64,000 nt of DNA from Phycomyces nitens (Eukaryota > Mucoromycota > Mucoromycetes > Mucorales > Phycomycetaceae), in the NCBI GenBank assembly GCA_022702545.1, contig JAHRBC010000004.1, forward strand, positions 2,790,001-2,854,000, read 5' to 3'. Shown one piece after another: positions 26,880 to 38,502 of this stretch. The notes beneath the pieces were generated by a model. It ran no database searches. It saw only the letters and a program-made list of their open reading frames with translations, and was not told the origin of the DNA. The first letter of the stretch is position 1, and each line of letters opens with the position of its first letter. The translations under genes were made by a program, and so were the position numbers.

Positions 26880-29800
26880 GAATTGAAGAACAAATAAAAT
26901 GTACCGATAGTTGTTCTAGAGCGCCTGTTCTCTGCTATATTTCGCAAGGAGAGAATGTATAATCCAATTGGACAAGTGGCACGGATGGACAACATGAATA
27001 TCGTTTAGCCCCTGTTTTCGCTCTCTAAACACAGGTACAAAGAAAGATAATAGCCCGAGTGAACTCTACGCCTGTTCTTTGAATATACTCAGGTACACCA
27101 TCTGTATGTTGATGGGAACTGAATGTAACTACAGATGTACATTGCTGCCAACGTGGACTTAATGTTTTGTGCTCTGGATAGACCAATAAAACAACGTTTG
27201 CTAGATAAACGACGTAGATGATGTGCGCTGACTATAAAGTGAAATCTGATAGCCAAAAGCCTAGAGTATTTTCTACCATGGGGCGGAGGGCAAAAACGAC
27301 AACGATAGATGTGCACATATCTGGTACAACATGTCTTTGTACGCCATGCTTTGAACACGGTATCCCAAGGAACAAATAGAAGACGCTTGTATGAGCTATA
27401 TGGGCTACCAAAGCATGTCTTGTTTTGGTCCACATTGGCCTTGAATTAAAGGTCCTTTGATGTATAATTATTGAACTATCTACCGGCCATCTAAACTACA
27501 CTTATTATCGATCCTGCTTATAATTTATCCTCAATTGTACCACTTGTAGTCGGGGTATGGGGTAATTTGGCAGTTGAGAGCCTTTGAAATCTATTAATAT
27601 ATGAATTATTTCTCTTATATTCATGCAAATAATTAAAGATATCCATTGTACAATTCTTGGGATTGCAAGACATTGATTCTTGCCGTCGTCTCTCGAAATT
27701 TTCTCCTTTACATCTTTAGTTTGGAAGGTCCCGGAAATTTATTTTTGTCTTTCTAGTATGTAGCTAGTATGCTCTGGTACAATAACTAAAGACAACGTTG
27801 GTATGGCAGACAAAATAATATTACACATCTTTGAAATCAATTGAATAACGCAGAATGATATAAAATTGCCATTTGGTGGAATAGATACATCTCTGGGACA
27901 ATTCAAAGATCTATTATAATATCAAGCTCTTTATTGATCTACTCTACTGACATTGTAAATATAGACTACATATGCTTGTACCATACATGCTTTGGAGCTT
28001 TATGGTCCGCTGTTTACATGTCTTTTATTTGCTAATGTTATATTCCTTCTATGGACGGTGGATTCTGTGGAGCATAAAGAAAGATGAAAGAAATTGAGAC
28101 TAATTTGATTTTTCTCCATTTGGTGAGTACATTGACTTTGTCTTACGTCTAATGTCTCTAGATAAAACTAAATTTGCAAGTTTTGCAGATTGAGTATTGG
28201 AATACAAGAGCCAAATATATTCAAATTTCATTTCTTTTCTTCTGATTGCTATATACTATTATTGCTATTTCTCTCTTTTCAAACAAGTTTTTCTTACCAT
28301 AGTTTCTATTTTTATGGAATGCTTACAAAGTATTATATTTATTATAGAGTACCACAAAATTATTCTTGGAGACTTGATAAAAAATATTAAGATAATAATA
28401 ATAATGTAGACCAAATGATCATCTACCAGCCTATAGCCATCCTCACATCATTCTTAAATGGATATCTTTATTCCTATATTTATCTTTATAGCATTTTTCT
28501 CGATTCAAGTTTCTTTGTAAGGAGGAAGGATCATCATAATCAGTGTAACCTAGTTTGTTTTATTTTTACTTATTCTCTTGTTCTCTTGTACTCCTCCAAA
28601 GCTAAAACAGAGTACAAGCGGGCACAGATATTAAAATATGCAAAAAAAAATTCTGCAGCTAGCTGTATCTTCCCACCACACAGAACGAGTGTTGGATGAG
28701 TTTTCGGGTTTTCCAAACGATTTTCACATCCGATCCATTTTTTGTTTCTGTTAGTTTCAGACATTACACTGCCAATTAAAACACGATTTTGAAGAGTAGT
28801 TAGACTGCTATAGAGATTATATTCTACACAGGATCATATAGAATCTGTTTAGAAAAATCTCAATTAAAGCCTTCTCTTTAAATCAATTGGTTAAATGGTA
28901 AAAGTCTTTTTAAAAAGTTATTTGGAATATTGTTACAGGTCCATGTTATTCTTGCTACAGAGTCCTCTAGTTTCTTAAACTCGCCATGTCTAATTTTGGT
29001 TTAACATTATTCCCTTTTTTTTGTTTGTTTGTTAAAGGTGTACAAATAAATAGATTTACAATTGATGTGGTCTAGATACATTTCAGGTGGTTGACTACCA
29101 AATGAAAAGGATAAAAGTTTATATTCAAGTGATGGAGTGATAGGTTGGACAATCAACAGAATTGGTTCTGTACCTTGTGCAGCATATAATAATATTGTTG
29201 AATTGGTTTAGCTCAGATGCAGTAAAAGAGATTGGAAGTTTTGGACTAGCTAATATGATATTGTTATTAAATGAACCTTTGACAATAATGTTTAATTCTT
29301 TGCCAAGGTTATATTCTAATGATTAGAAAAGCAATTTGCTGGCTTGGCTTTTATTCGTCATGTTTAGACCGATAAATCCCTTGAGCATTTTGAATTTTTT
29401 TTTTAAAAAAAAAGTTTTCGATAAAAATATATGAGAAAATGCATATTCTCGATATATTTGCTTGGTAGCTTGGATTGACCTATTATATCAGCTAATGGTA
29501 TTTTCCTGTCCATTAAAACAATCCTTAAGAAATCAAATGTTCGTTTTTGGTTTTTTAAAATGTTTTTTTTTTTAAATTGGATATATCATTCAATGTGCTT
29601 AATAGTGTCCATGGCTCGTAATAGAGATTTTGGCTTGGTCTTTCTTTCAATTTATAAGCTGGTCAAGATTGGCAAATTACTTTATAGCCTGCTTATTGAT
29701 TAATGGCTTTGGAAAACAATACTCGGTATAAAGAACGATCTTTTTTTTTAAAAAAAAAATGGTAAACTGAGAACCAAAAGCGACACCCTAGAATTAAATT

Positions 29801-31700
29801 AATTGATATCTTTACCTGCCTCAATAGTGGGAGGTTCCAGTATTAAATAATGGGAAATTTGGGAATAAGTTGGTTTATTTTGGACAAAAATGGCACAGTA
29901 TTTGAGTATATTATTGGTTTTATCAACTCTTGAACAGGCGATTTGAGACAATATCCCTAGAAACTTGTCAAGAATAAGCATTAATGATATACAAGATATA
30001 ATATTGGAATATTCTTCTATTTCGTGTATATATTATTTAATAGCTTTAACTACAAAGGGACTTGCATTGTAATGGCTGGAAATATAGATACCATCAACTA
30101 TCGAAACAATAATCTTATAAAAACATCTATTTTTATGGTTTACACTATCCAAATATTTGATCTACGTTGGGATAATATTTTTGGTATAGTTTTATGCCAA
30201 AGAAATAAGCGGTTTCTGGATTATATAAAACAGTTTAAAAAAAAACTTTCTTAACGGCGTGTCTGATTTTTTTGTTTCTACTTGGAACATTTTAATATAT
30301 AAAAGTAAACTTTTACTATTTGTATTAATATAAAAAGGTATAATAATCTGACAATTACTATTTTGCAGCTCGACAAAGTTTATTCATTTTAACCATGTAC
30401 CATATCTGACGTATAGTGCCTTTTGTACTTTAATCGATATTATTATTTGTCGTTGTGTTTTTGTATTTTTTTATTGAGGGAACTTTTACCAGAAGGTTAA
30501 GTAGATAGGGATTTAATCTGTATTCTTGAGAGAGAATCCTAACTCGAGTCATTTTAAAGTTGGAATAGCTGCAACTCGGTTGGGGAAAAATTAAACGTCG
30601 TTAAATATATATCGGAAGTGAGCCTTTTATATAGTGCGTAAAATGTATCCCAGAACAATGTATGAGGACACTGTGGTATTGCGGGCTTTGACCAATTGTG
30701 GAGAAGAGAGGAGAAGAAGGTAGTCTAACTTGAGGGAGGCAAGAGTGTTTAGGAACCAGGTTGTAATTTAATGTTGAATTGGCTTTTTATGAAACTATAC
30801 TCAAAATATCTGTTCGTTGTCTCCAACATAGCCGCATAAAACACATTGTGAGACATATATATATCCGCTTTTTTTAAAAGTAAATGGCTGCTGTCTGCTA
30901 GGAATCTTACTGCACATCAATCACCATCAGATAGTGTAAGTTCCAAGAGAGAGATGTGATTCCCAAAACCAACACCAGCGTGCCGTAGAAGTATAAGTGA
31001 AAGGAGGTGAGACTTGGGCGAGGGATGGTCTTATGTATGTACGGATCACTTGTGTAGAGATACTGCGTATCAATTGAACGTCTGTTATCCTAGAGGAAAA
31101 AAAAACTTCGAGATCTACCAGGTCCTATATGTCTTTTTAAAATTGCACATCTGTGCTACAGCTCACATTCTTTTATCTGATCCAAAGACAAAGAATTTAA
31201 AGTAACCTCAAATTTTATAAGCACACATGCTCTCTTGGATCGAAGGTTTTCCTTGTCTGTGTATGAATATTTTACATCTCATACTATTCTGAGTTTATAT
31301 TTTATAATTGTTTAAAAGTCCTAGCAGTGTGGGAATTTATTAGGATAGTAGTTTCCGTCCCCAAAAAAAAATGCGACGGTGTTTGAATAAATTCTTTCTC
31401 CTAATGTCGTATTATAAATTAGACAAGTTTTTCTGACCACTGGGTTAGTATCTGATATTAGAAATTAAGCTCACTAAACGGCCAAATGTCGGTGATCCAT
31501 TAAAATTGATATACCGAGCACGCTCAAGTAGACGGTTAATAAAAAAATAATTAGTTGGACGCACCTAGAAAAGACTATTTTTAAAAAATATGTATGCGTA
31601 TCTTTTAGGCTTTGCCCTTTCTTTCTTGCCTCAAATATAGACATACATAACTTTTCCTTGATAAAGAAACACTTTAAAAGCATTTCTAAAATAAAGAATA
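26880..31700. other. AT-rich gene desert
   Basis: About 4.8 kb with very low GC and many poly-A/poly-T runs. All open frames are short and AT-driven. No tRNA, domain or element ends were recognised, apart from the possible retroelement tail that begins near 31700. Confidence 0.5.
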
Positions 31701-31770
31701 TCACAGTTGTGATTGAGTTTATTGAGTTGAATGTGAGGTATACGGTTTCAACTGTAGTGTGTATACCACA
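31700..31770 (-). repeat. putative LTR fragment and polypurine tract of the chromovirus remnant
   Basis: Reading the minus strand downstream of the integrase, GGAAGGGGG (31778-31786) is followed by TAA and then TGTGGTATACACAC starting at 31770. This is the expected layout of a polypurine tract abutting a TG-starting 3' LTR. The far LTR boundary is not identifiable. Confidence 0.4.
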
Positions 31771-31857
31771 TTACCCCCTTCCAGATTGAATAACCGTTTC
31801 GCAGAGGTTGAGCTACTTTAAACTGAAAGGACAATGTTAGCGTCTTGTGCGTTTGCT

Positions 31858-33054
31858 TCAGCTTGTAGGTGTATGCTGCGTGTTGCGGCGTTTGCTAATG
31901 TACGTTGCATTGACTGTGGGTGTCTGATTTAGTAGTGTCTTGTCTGTTGGTGTTGTACCAAGTCGATCCCAATAATCCGCGATAGGTTTAGGGCTGCTAA
32001 AGGATTCTGGGTCTTGCCATATATCATCCTTTCCTTCATAGCCTTCCTATTTAACTCTATATTGGCATTTTCCTTTGGACAGTTCTCTGTGGGCTACAAT
32101 TGCTCTGACTGTAAAATACTCTTTACCGATTTCCTGGACTTCATTGAGTGAGACGAGTTTGTCCTGAGAGATTAGTTTGAGTTGTGACGGTGGATATTCT
32201 CTGGGCATCAGCAGTCTTTGTTCATCCATGAGAACGTAAGAACCTCCCTGTTTCTCTCTGACTACAGTGTATGGACCTTGATATGCTGGTTCCCATCTTC
32301 CGTGTTGCAGCTCTTTAATCATGACTTGGCTATTAACATGGAATTTTATCATCCTGTACTTATTATCATACTTGCCCTTTTGTGCATTAGTCATTGCTTT
32401 TGCTCTTTCAGCGATTGCCAGAAATACAATGTCTGCCATGTCTTTGATGCGTTGCTGTAGTTCGTCTTTTGTGACAGACGGAACTAATAGATCATCAGCA
32501 TAACTTTTAAAACCGTTCATTGCTCTGGCGAACATGAGGTTATAAGGAGCCGTTCCATTACGCTTTGTCACTTTGGCATTCATTGGTAGCTGTATACTAG
32601 GCACATAGAGGTCCCAATCACGGGTCGCTCCTTTTATGCATTTCTTTATAGCATTCGTTGATGTCTGTACCCATCGCTCGGCGACGCCGTTTGCTCTAGG
32701 GTGATAAAGCGTAGCTAATCTGTGGTCAAACCCAGATGCTTCAGCTAGTTTCTTCATAAGGGAGTTGATGAACTCTTTGCCTTTGTCTGATTGTAGGTAT
32801 CTAAGGAATCCGAAACTACAAAAGATGTTGATTACAGTGTTCACTACGGTGTCCTGTGTCTTATCAGGTATTGCACGTAATACACAAAATCTTGTGCAAA
32901 TGTCTACCATTACAAGTAAGTAGTTGTTACTGTTATGTGAGGTGATGAAAGGACCGGCGAGGTCTATAGCCCAATGGTCGCATGGCAAATATGCACAGAT
33001 TGGTCTTGGAGGATGATAACCTTTCTTTGGTATGTTATACTTGCTAATGACCAT
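31858..33054 (-). mobile_element. Ty3/Gypsy chromovirus remnant: integrase core plus chromodomain, 5'-truncated
   Basis: An open frame (33054-32047) encodes a retroviral-type integrase core: WAIDLAGPF with the first catalytic Asp, LQSDKGKEF with the second, and the Glu in HPRANGVAERW. It is followed by a C-terminal region with the GPY-type motif (QGPYTV). After a TAG at 32047-32049 the same frame stays open to 31858 and reads as the second half of a chromodomain (EGYEGKDDIWQDPE ... IADYW); the stop sits where chromodomains carry the conserved Trp of VKW. Upstream of 33054 there is no HHCC zinc finger, RNase H or reverse transcriptase. This is a dead 3' fragment of a fungal LTR retrotransposon; no intact element is present. 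Confidence 0.88.
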
Positions 33055-33059
33055 GGCAA

Positions 33060-34280
33060 GTTAACATCCCAGGAGCAGTTACACACCAGGCTCACGTACA
33101 ACCCACACTACAGCAGTGATAACCGACCATTAAACAATAAAGATTAATAAAACAAGGGAACTAGAATAATAGCTATATAAACCACCATAATATTCTCTCT
33201 TTAATAAATAACACTCTCACAGTATCTACAAGTTCCCAACCCCAAATTACCACAGGAAGTAAAGGATTTACACACACACTCATACTACCACTAATAATAA
33301 TTGATTTAAGCTTTACAAAATATAGTCTACCACACATTCTCTTTTCTACAGCACTTTATTCATTCAAATCACATCATGTATTAACAAAATAACAGCAAAG
33401 TTATTGAAAAATAAAAAATGTTAATCTAATGAATAAAGACTTGTACTTTATTATGTCTTTAATGGCAAGTTTTATTTCTTGATGTCACTACACCGATACA
33501 AAATAAAATAAAAACGGTAACCATGTGCCCATTCCTTTTACATAAACTATATATTATCGTTAATCTCAACAAAGTTTGGCATCTTCAAACTAAATGCTCA
33601 TTTCAATAAACAAAGTAACTCTTGAAACTTACAAGACCTCTCTAGGGTACTAAGACTACCTTGTCAAAGAAAGAGAAATAAATGCGAATTCATAAACTAT
33701 CATGGATTTTCAACTGCAAGCTAATGAGATGAAATGGACTAAAATCAGAATAAACGGTAGGTACTTTATTATAATATTTACAATTGCTGGTCATGTCACT
33801 ATAGTGTACTATATAACAATATATCTTATGGAGGGTCTCTCTTGGTTTCAAAGCAACAAGCTTCTACTCACAGGAATAACCACGAGAAGGTGGAGACCAT
33901 ATATTCCCGCCCCCCCAGACCTCAAAATTGTAATTCTACCAAGTTCTCGCCAAAATACAGCATCGCAGCAGCTTTGTCTTCGGGCTATGTCACTGCTCAG
34001 TATTCCAGCACTGTCAAGGGTCGGTCTTCAGCTAAGCTCAATGTTAGTCCTTTAGCGCCGTTCAATGCAAGTCTTCTTTCTTTGTCCAATCCCAGTCTTC
34101 TGCGCCATTCAGTCCAAAGTCTTTTTGCCTTGCTTGATCCTTGCTTGCTTGCTTTGCCCAATTTCAATTTCTTTGTTCATTCGGTACTTGTCTTTTTACT
34201 TTGTTCAGGTTCATTGTCAAATTTTAACGGATTCCGTATATTCAATTTTTTTTTAAATGGTCGATAATTTGGAAACCAAG
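33060..34280. other. AT-rich sequence beside the retroelement remnant
   Basis: Begins abruptly with TTAACATCCCAGG... right where the integrase frame is cut, possibly another insertion or a deletion scar. Contains AATAAA-rich blocks (33140-33230). An open frame at 33842-34267 (+) is Leu/Phe/Ser-biased and looks non-coding. Confidence 0.4.
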
Positions 34281-34281
34281 C

Positions 34282-34585
34282 CTCACAAGCACCCTAGAGG
34301 AAAGAACATCTACTCATATGTTTGCAACTCACCTTAGGACTATCTGTCCTACAGGCATAAGGTACGTCTTCCCTGATTCTTACCATATAGCAACATATGA
34401 CTTTGTATATTTCCTTCTTAAAGGCCCGTTTTATTGGGCTATTCCAAAAGATGAAAATATACTAAAGGCATACGATGCTATATGGTAAGAATCAGGGAAG
34501 AAATACCTTATGCCTGTAGGACAGATAGCCCTAAAGGGAGTTGCAAGCACATGAGTTGGTGTTCTTTCCTGGAGGACTCCTGTGG
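34282..34585. repeat. foldback element (MITE-like): ~107-bp inverted repeat with ~69-bp spacer
   Basis: Left arm 34292-34399 and right arm 34469-34575 are reverse complements at roughly 85-90%, including long exact blocks (ATCTGTCCTACAGGCATAAGGT and CTTCCCTGATTCTTACCATATAGCA, written here only as landmarks). The arms close over an AT-rich spacer (34400-34468). No ORF lies inside. The structure matches a non-autonomous foldback transposon or a hairpin-forming transcript. Confidence 0.85.
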
Positions 34586-35204
34586 ACCATCGTCTTTCAT
34601 TATGTCATCTTTAACATTTTGGACATCTAGAGAAAGATAATACATATATTAGTACATGTTCTTCATCATAAATCACAAGAGATCAATAGGTACTTACAGT
34701 TCAAATTGTATAAAGGATGCTACCACCACTTTAACCACCGAAGGCGTCTTTCGAGAGATCTTCCTTCTTGCAGAGGGCGCCTTTTTTTAGCACTCCTCCT
34801 TTTTTTCTTGATCGTTTGAAATTTCATTTCAATTCTTCTTTGAATCAAACTCATAATTGGATTCGTAAGGAACGGCATTGACCTTGTCACCAAACTCGGG
34901 AAGCAAACTTGGAAGCAAACTTGGCAATCCAACTTGGTACTAAACTCGACTTTGGACTTGGTCTTGAACTTTGAAATCCAACTCGACATTGAACTCGGCT
35001 TCCAGACTAGACACTGAACTGTGCTTTGGAATGCACTAAATAGCTGTATACCTTACCTTGAGCCATACATTGGACTTTACAGCAAACATAGCACTGGACT
35101 TTGCATTAAACTTTGCATTGGACTTGGTGTTGAACTTGGCAGGTATACAATTGTTTGGATCAGTCACCTGTAATCATATTGATGGTGAGCATTCATACTT
35201 TTTT

Positions 35205-35532
35205 CGAGTCAACGTTTTGACTTTACTTTGACTGTGGGACTCTGCCCATGGTCTGGATTCCGTCTTTTGGAATCGACTCGGAAGTGGGTCTATACCCTTG
35301 CTTGCTTTCAGTCAACTATAATAATTTTGACAGTAAGTATTCATGGTTGGTTAGAGCCAGCGTTTTGACTTTACCTTGACTGTGGGTCTCTGCCCATGGT
35401 TTGTATTCCACTCTTTTGAATCGGCTTTGGAGTGGGTCTATACCCTTGCTTGCTTTCAGTCGTCTATAATCATTTTGACAGTGAGTATTTATGATTGGTT
35501 AGAGCCAGCGTTTTTACGTTACCTTGACTGAG
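35205..35532. repeat. tandem repeat, ~149-bp unit, about 2.2 copies
   Basis: Unit starts at about 35209, 35357 and 35505 (third copy partial, about 28 bp). Landmark words GTTTTGACTTTA(C/T)CTTGACTGTGGG and GGGTCTATACCCTTGCTTGCTTTCAGTC recur. Read on the minus strand, each unit contains a donor-like GTCAA(G/A)|GTAAAG and an acceptor-like ATTATAG or ATTACAG, so the unit has the form of one duplicated exon plus intron. Confidence 0.85.
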
Positions 35533-35802
35533 AATATTTATCATGGGTTGATATTGGCTTGCATTTCGAGGATCTCTTGTTGATCCCTGTTCATACACCG
35601 GCTGAGGTATGAACAGATTGTATTCTTTGTTTTGTTGCCATGGATGATAGGATTTGACAGCCGGATTTTGTTTCTTGATGTAAACGGGACAGATGGTACA
35701 CGGGGTAATACAATCCACCACTTCCACCACCTCCACCAGCAGGACCAGCAGGACCAGTAAGACTACCAACAAAGGGAAAAGGGAACCGCCAACAGAAGCC
35801 AT
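35523..35802 (-). CDS. possible small gene with N-terminal hydrophobic segment, doubtful
   Basis: From the ATG at 35802 the minus strand reads a signal-anchor-like MASVGGSLFPLLVVLLVLLV, then DCITPCTICPVYIKKQNP and a polar stretch ending INILSQ at a GTAACG donor (about 35522). Lower coordinates continue into the 149-bp repeat, whose units look like further exons, but no phase joins them cleanly. Another frame over the same DNA is Gly/Pro-rich, so the call is weak. A decayed gene is as likely as a live one. Confidence 0.25.
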
Positions 35803-35984
35803 GTGCCACTCGAGCGATGCGTCCGCCACAATGGGCTGGACAATCAACGGCAGACGGATAACCAGACTTGGCTGACCCAAGGCCCTATACAGGCCCAAAG
35901 GCACTGTAAGTCTTTGGGCGAGAGAAGTACGACTAGCGCACTCAACGGCCTGCCGTTAGCAGGAACCATTCTTCACTCTCACTG

Positions 35985-36846
35985 GTATCCTCCAGATGGT
36001 GTCCTCTTGTAGTACATAGGCCGGGATAAGGAAACTAAAAAACCATTTATATAGTTAGTATCCACCATAGCATAAAATACATTATAATAGAACAAATACT
36101 TATCTTAATGGTTCTCCTTGATGCTGTCACAATCATACGGATTTGAGGGACAATACCATCTGGTGCCGTATCGCTGCTTGGGCTCACACTGTTCTGTTGG
36201 GAGCTCCCTCGTAGATTGCTGGTAGCCTATAAAGTCCCGCCAGTGTTAGTGGTGTTTGTATGGATTGTCTTACCCCTGATTTTCTTGATGTCCCGTATTT
36301 GATTTCTTGGTGAACCGGATGCTTCGTATATGTTCTTGATCGCAGTAGAGAACCAAGTATCCCTTTCCCTCAGCCCAGCGAGATGGCGAGACTCTGGGCT
36401 GAACTCTCTTGAGTTGAATGGTTCCTTTGTTCTTGATGATATCTTGAATGTTCAGGAACCTGGAAAAAGGATACTTGTACGTACTGGTCTCGATCATGCT
36501 CAGGGATGGCAGCCACGACAACTGAATCGTCTTGAATATCTTTTTCGTTGTTTTATCTTGCCTTGAATTGGTAGGCCGTAAGCTGACTTGGCTGTATAGG
36601 CTTCATTGGCTGTATAGGCTTCATTGGCTGACTTGGCTGTGTAGGCTGTATGGGCTTCATTGGCTCCATTGGCTGAATTGACTGAATGCAGCCGCCATCC
36701 CTTTGCAGAACATCTTGTCGACGGAAGCAGTTGGTGCAAAGATGACCACCTGGGACCAGCATAGACTTGTTGTCTTGTTGGCTGGTCATATCCGAGATAT
36801 CTTGGCTTGCGATATAATTCTCGGATCCATTGTTTGAGGTGGTCAT
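35985..36846 (-). pseudogene. unresolved coding-like region, possibly a decayed gene
   Basis: The ATG at 36846 (with a CATATAAAC word about 20 bp upstream) opens a 97-codon frame with CTNCFRRQDVLQRDGGC and a (Q/K)P(I/M)(Q/K)P repeat, ending at a TAA at 36553. Beyond the stop, the same frame is open and protein-like to about 36450 (DDSVVVAAIPEHDRDQYVQV). A +1 frame then carries RERDTWFSTAIKNIYEASGS and, through a good GTAAGA/TTATAG intron (36273-36227), continues to RYGTRWYCPSNPYDC before a stop. A third frame (36521-36270) is also open. A stop plus a frame change fits a pseudogene, but hand reading cannot exclude other splicing. No family recognised. Confidence 0.3.
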
Positions 36847-38502
36847 TCTTGCGAGTTTATATGGCCTCGAGAGTCAGGGTTGTTTTTGAGCCAATCCACT
36901 TGGAATCGTTTGATGCTTGGTTGAGTCGTTCTTGTTTTGACTGTTGGCCGTGGATATCTGGTGTTACTCTCGAGGCCATCGACGGAAAGATTGCTTCTCC
37001 TCAATGACAACTGCCGTATATAATATACGGACTTTTAGTTGTCAATTGCAACCTGCTACTGACAGAAGTAAGCATACTCTGCTCGGTCTGGTCAATCAGT
37101 TGATTGTTGCCCATCCAAACCAGTTATCATTCACCTCAAAGAGGTTGGCACGAAATCTGACTGCAGTTTTCTTGTATTACTTGCAACTGCCTTGGAATCC
37201 CATGCTTTCTCTCCCAGTGACAAGTACAGGGCGGACTGTCGGAAGTCTTGATGCGTACTTGTCACTGTTGCGATCGAACTACGGTTGGGGTGTCTGTAGA
37301 AATCACCTTGTTTTTGCCATCTCGGGTGATTGTGCTTGTCTGGGCGTGCGTTTGCATAGCTGGACCCAGGAACAGACTCGATGGTACCCCTGTAGCTGAT
37401 CTTCCGTTATGTCCGTGAGAAACTTTTTGACAATATCTTGCTGTCCTTGGCTTGTTTCTCGGGAACCTCTCGAGTGCATTGGCTCTATTCGATGGATTTA
37501 CCACAATCCAATAGTAGACTCCTCATAGTCCGTAAAGGACCAATCAGAACCTGGAAGCAAGCTTATGAGATCTTGCAAGAGCCGGCAAAGGACATCCAAA
37601 GACTCGAAAAGAATCCAACATGGAGACCAACTCGTTCGGTCCAGACATAACGGCGTAATGGACACCGTTGCCCCTCAATATCCATTCTCCCTGGCTCAAG
37701 TACAAACCTCAAGCAACCAAGACCTGATAACCAGATCCGCCAGACAAAGACCCAGCCAGCAACAACCTCTAGAACCGTTCCAGAGACTTGACCAACCGAA
37801 CCACAATGTCCTAACCGGACCCAGAAACAAAGACCTCAGCGGCCCAATACGTACCATAACCATCTCTTCCAAATCTCGACCTCAGACTCGGAAGGAAGTC
37901 GACAAGAACCGTACGAACAGGAAGTTCAAGTCAACCTTACAGCAGTGTAAGCACCATCCTCGAATGTAGACAAACGGCAAATACCAGAGGGAACCAGGAT
38001 TGGAAACCAGTCTTGTACCACCGAATGCGACACTCCAATGTAGATCTCCACATCTACCTTCTCTTTACTATCTATGCCAAGTCAAGAACTCGGAACCCAA
38101 CTGCCAGGTGGGACGTGGTGTCAACCTCTGAAGAGATCGATAAGCCAGCCCGTTTGAGTCTGTAACAGCAGGAACCAAACGTAAAGAGGCTACCTCATGG
38201 CTTAACTGAGAGAGACAATGTGAATCATCACAGAGGCCAACAGAGAAGTACCATAAAAGGTCCGGTCACTCGAGCATCTCCATGAAGCTTCAGAAGCTTC
38301 AGAATCAACCTTTGTTACCGGCCGCGTCTGACTGGCGCCAGGGCCAGCAGACCGATGATGCGTCCACTTGGTGAAACGTACGAGCCTTGGGTCTAGATAT
38401 CAAAACTTCAGAACGATCGGTTTCGCAGATTCCTTACTGCACTTTAGACCCGAGGGTCAAAGTGAGCTCAGTCACCACTAGCCAACTATCTTCGTCTCGA
38501 AA
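36847..38502. other. intergenic, higher GC than the flanks, no gene assignable
   Basis: Moderate-GC sequence with several open frames of 60-150 codons on both strands (for example 36944-37399 +, 37565-37969 +). None has a recognisable motif, convincing splice structure or partner frame. Contains a short AGAAGCTTC direct repeat (38284-38305). Confidence 0.4.

Noticed and set aside
31474..31704. Minus-strand open frame of 76 codons next to the retroelement end
   Set aside because: AT-driven hydrophobic frame, ends inside the putative LTR; no conserved motif.
35591..35809. Gly/Pro-rich (collagen-like) minus-strand frame
   Set aside because: Same DNA as a frame with a plausible hydrophobic N-terminus; the Gly-rich reading arises from a short GGT/GGA microsatellite.
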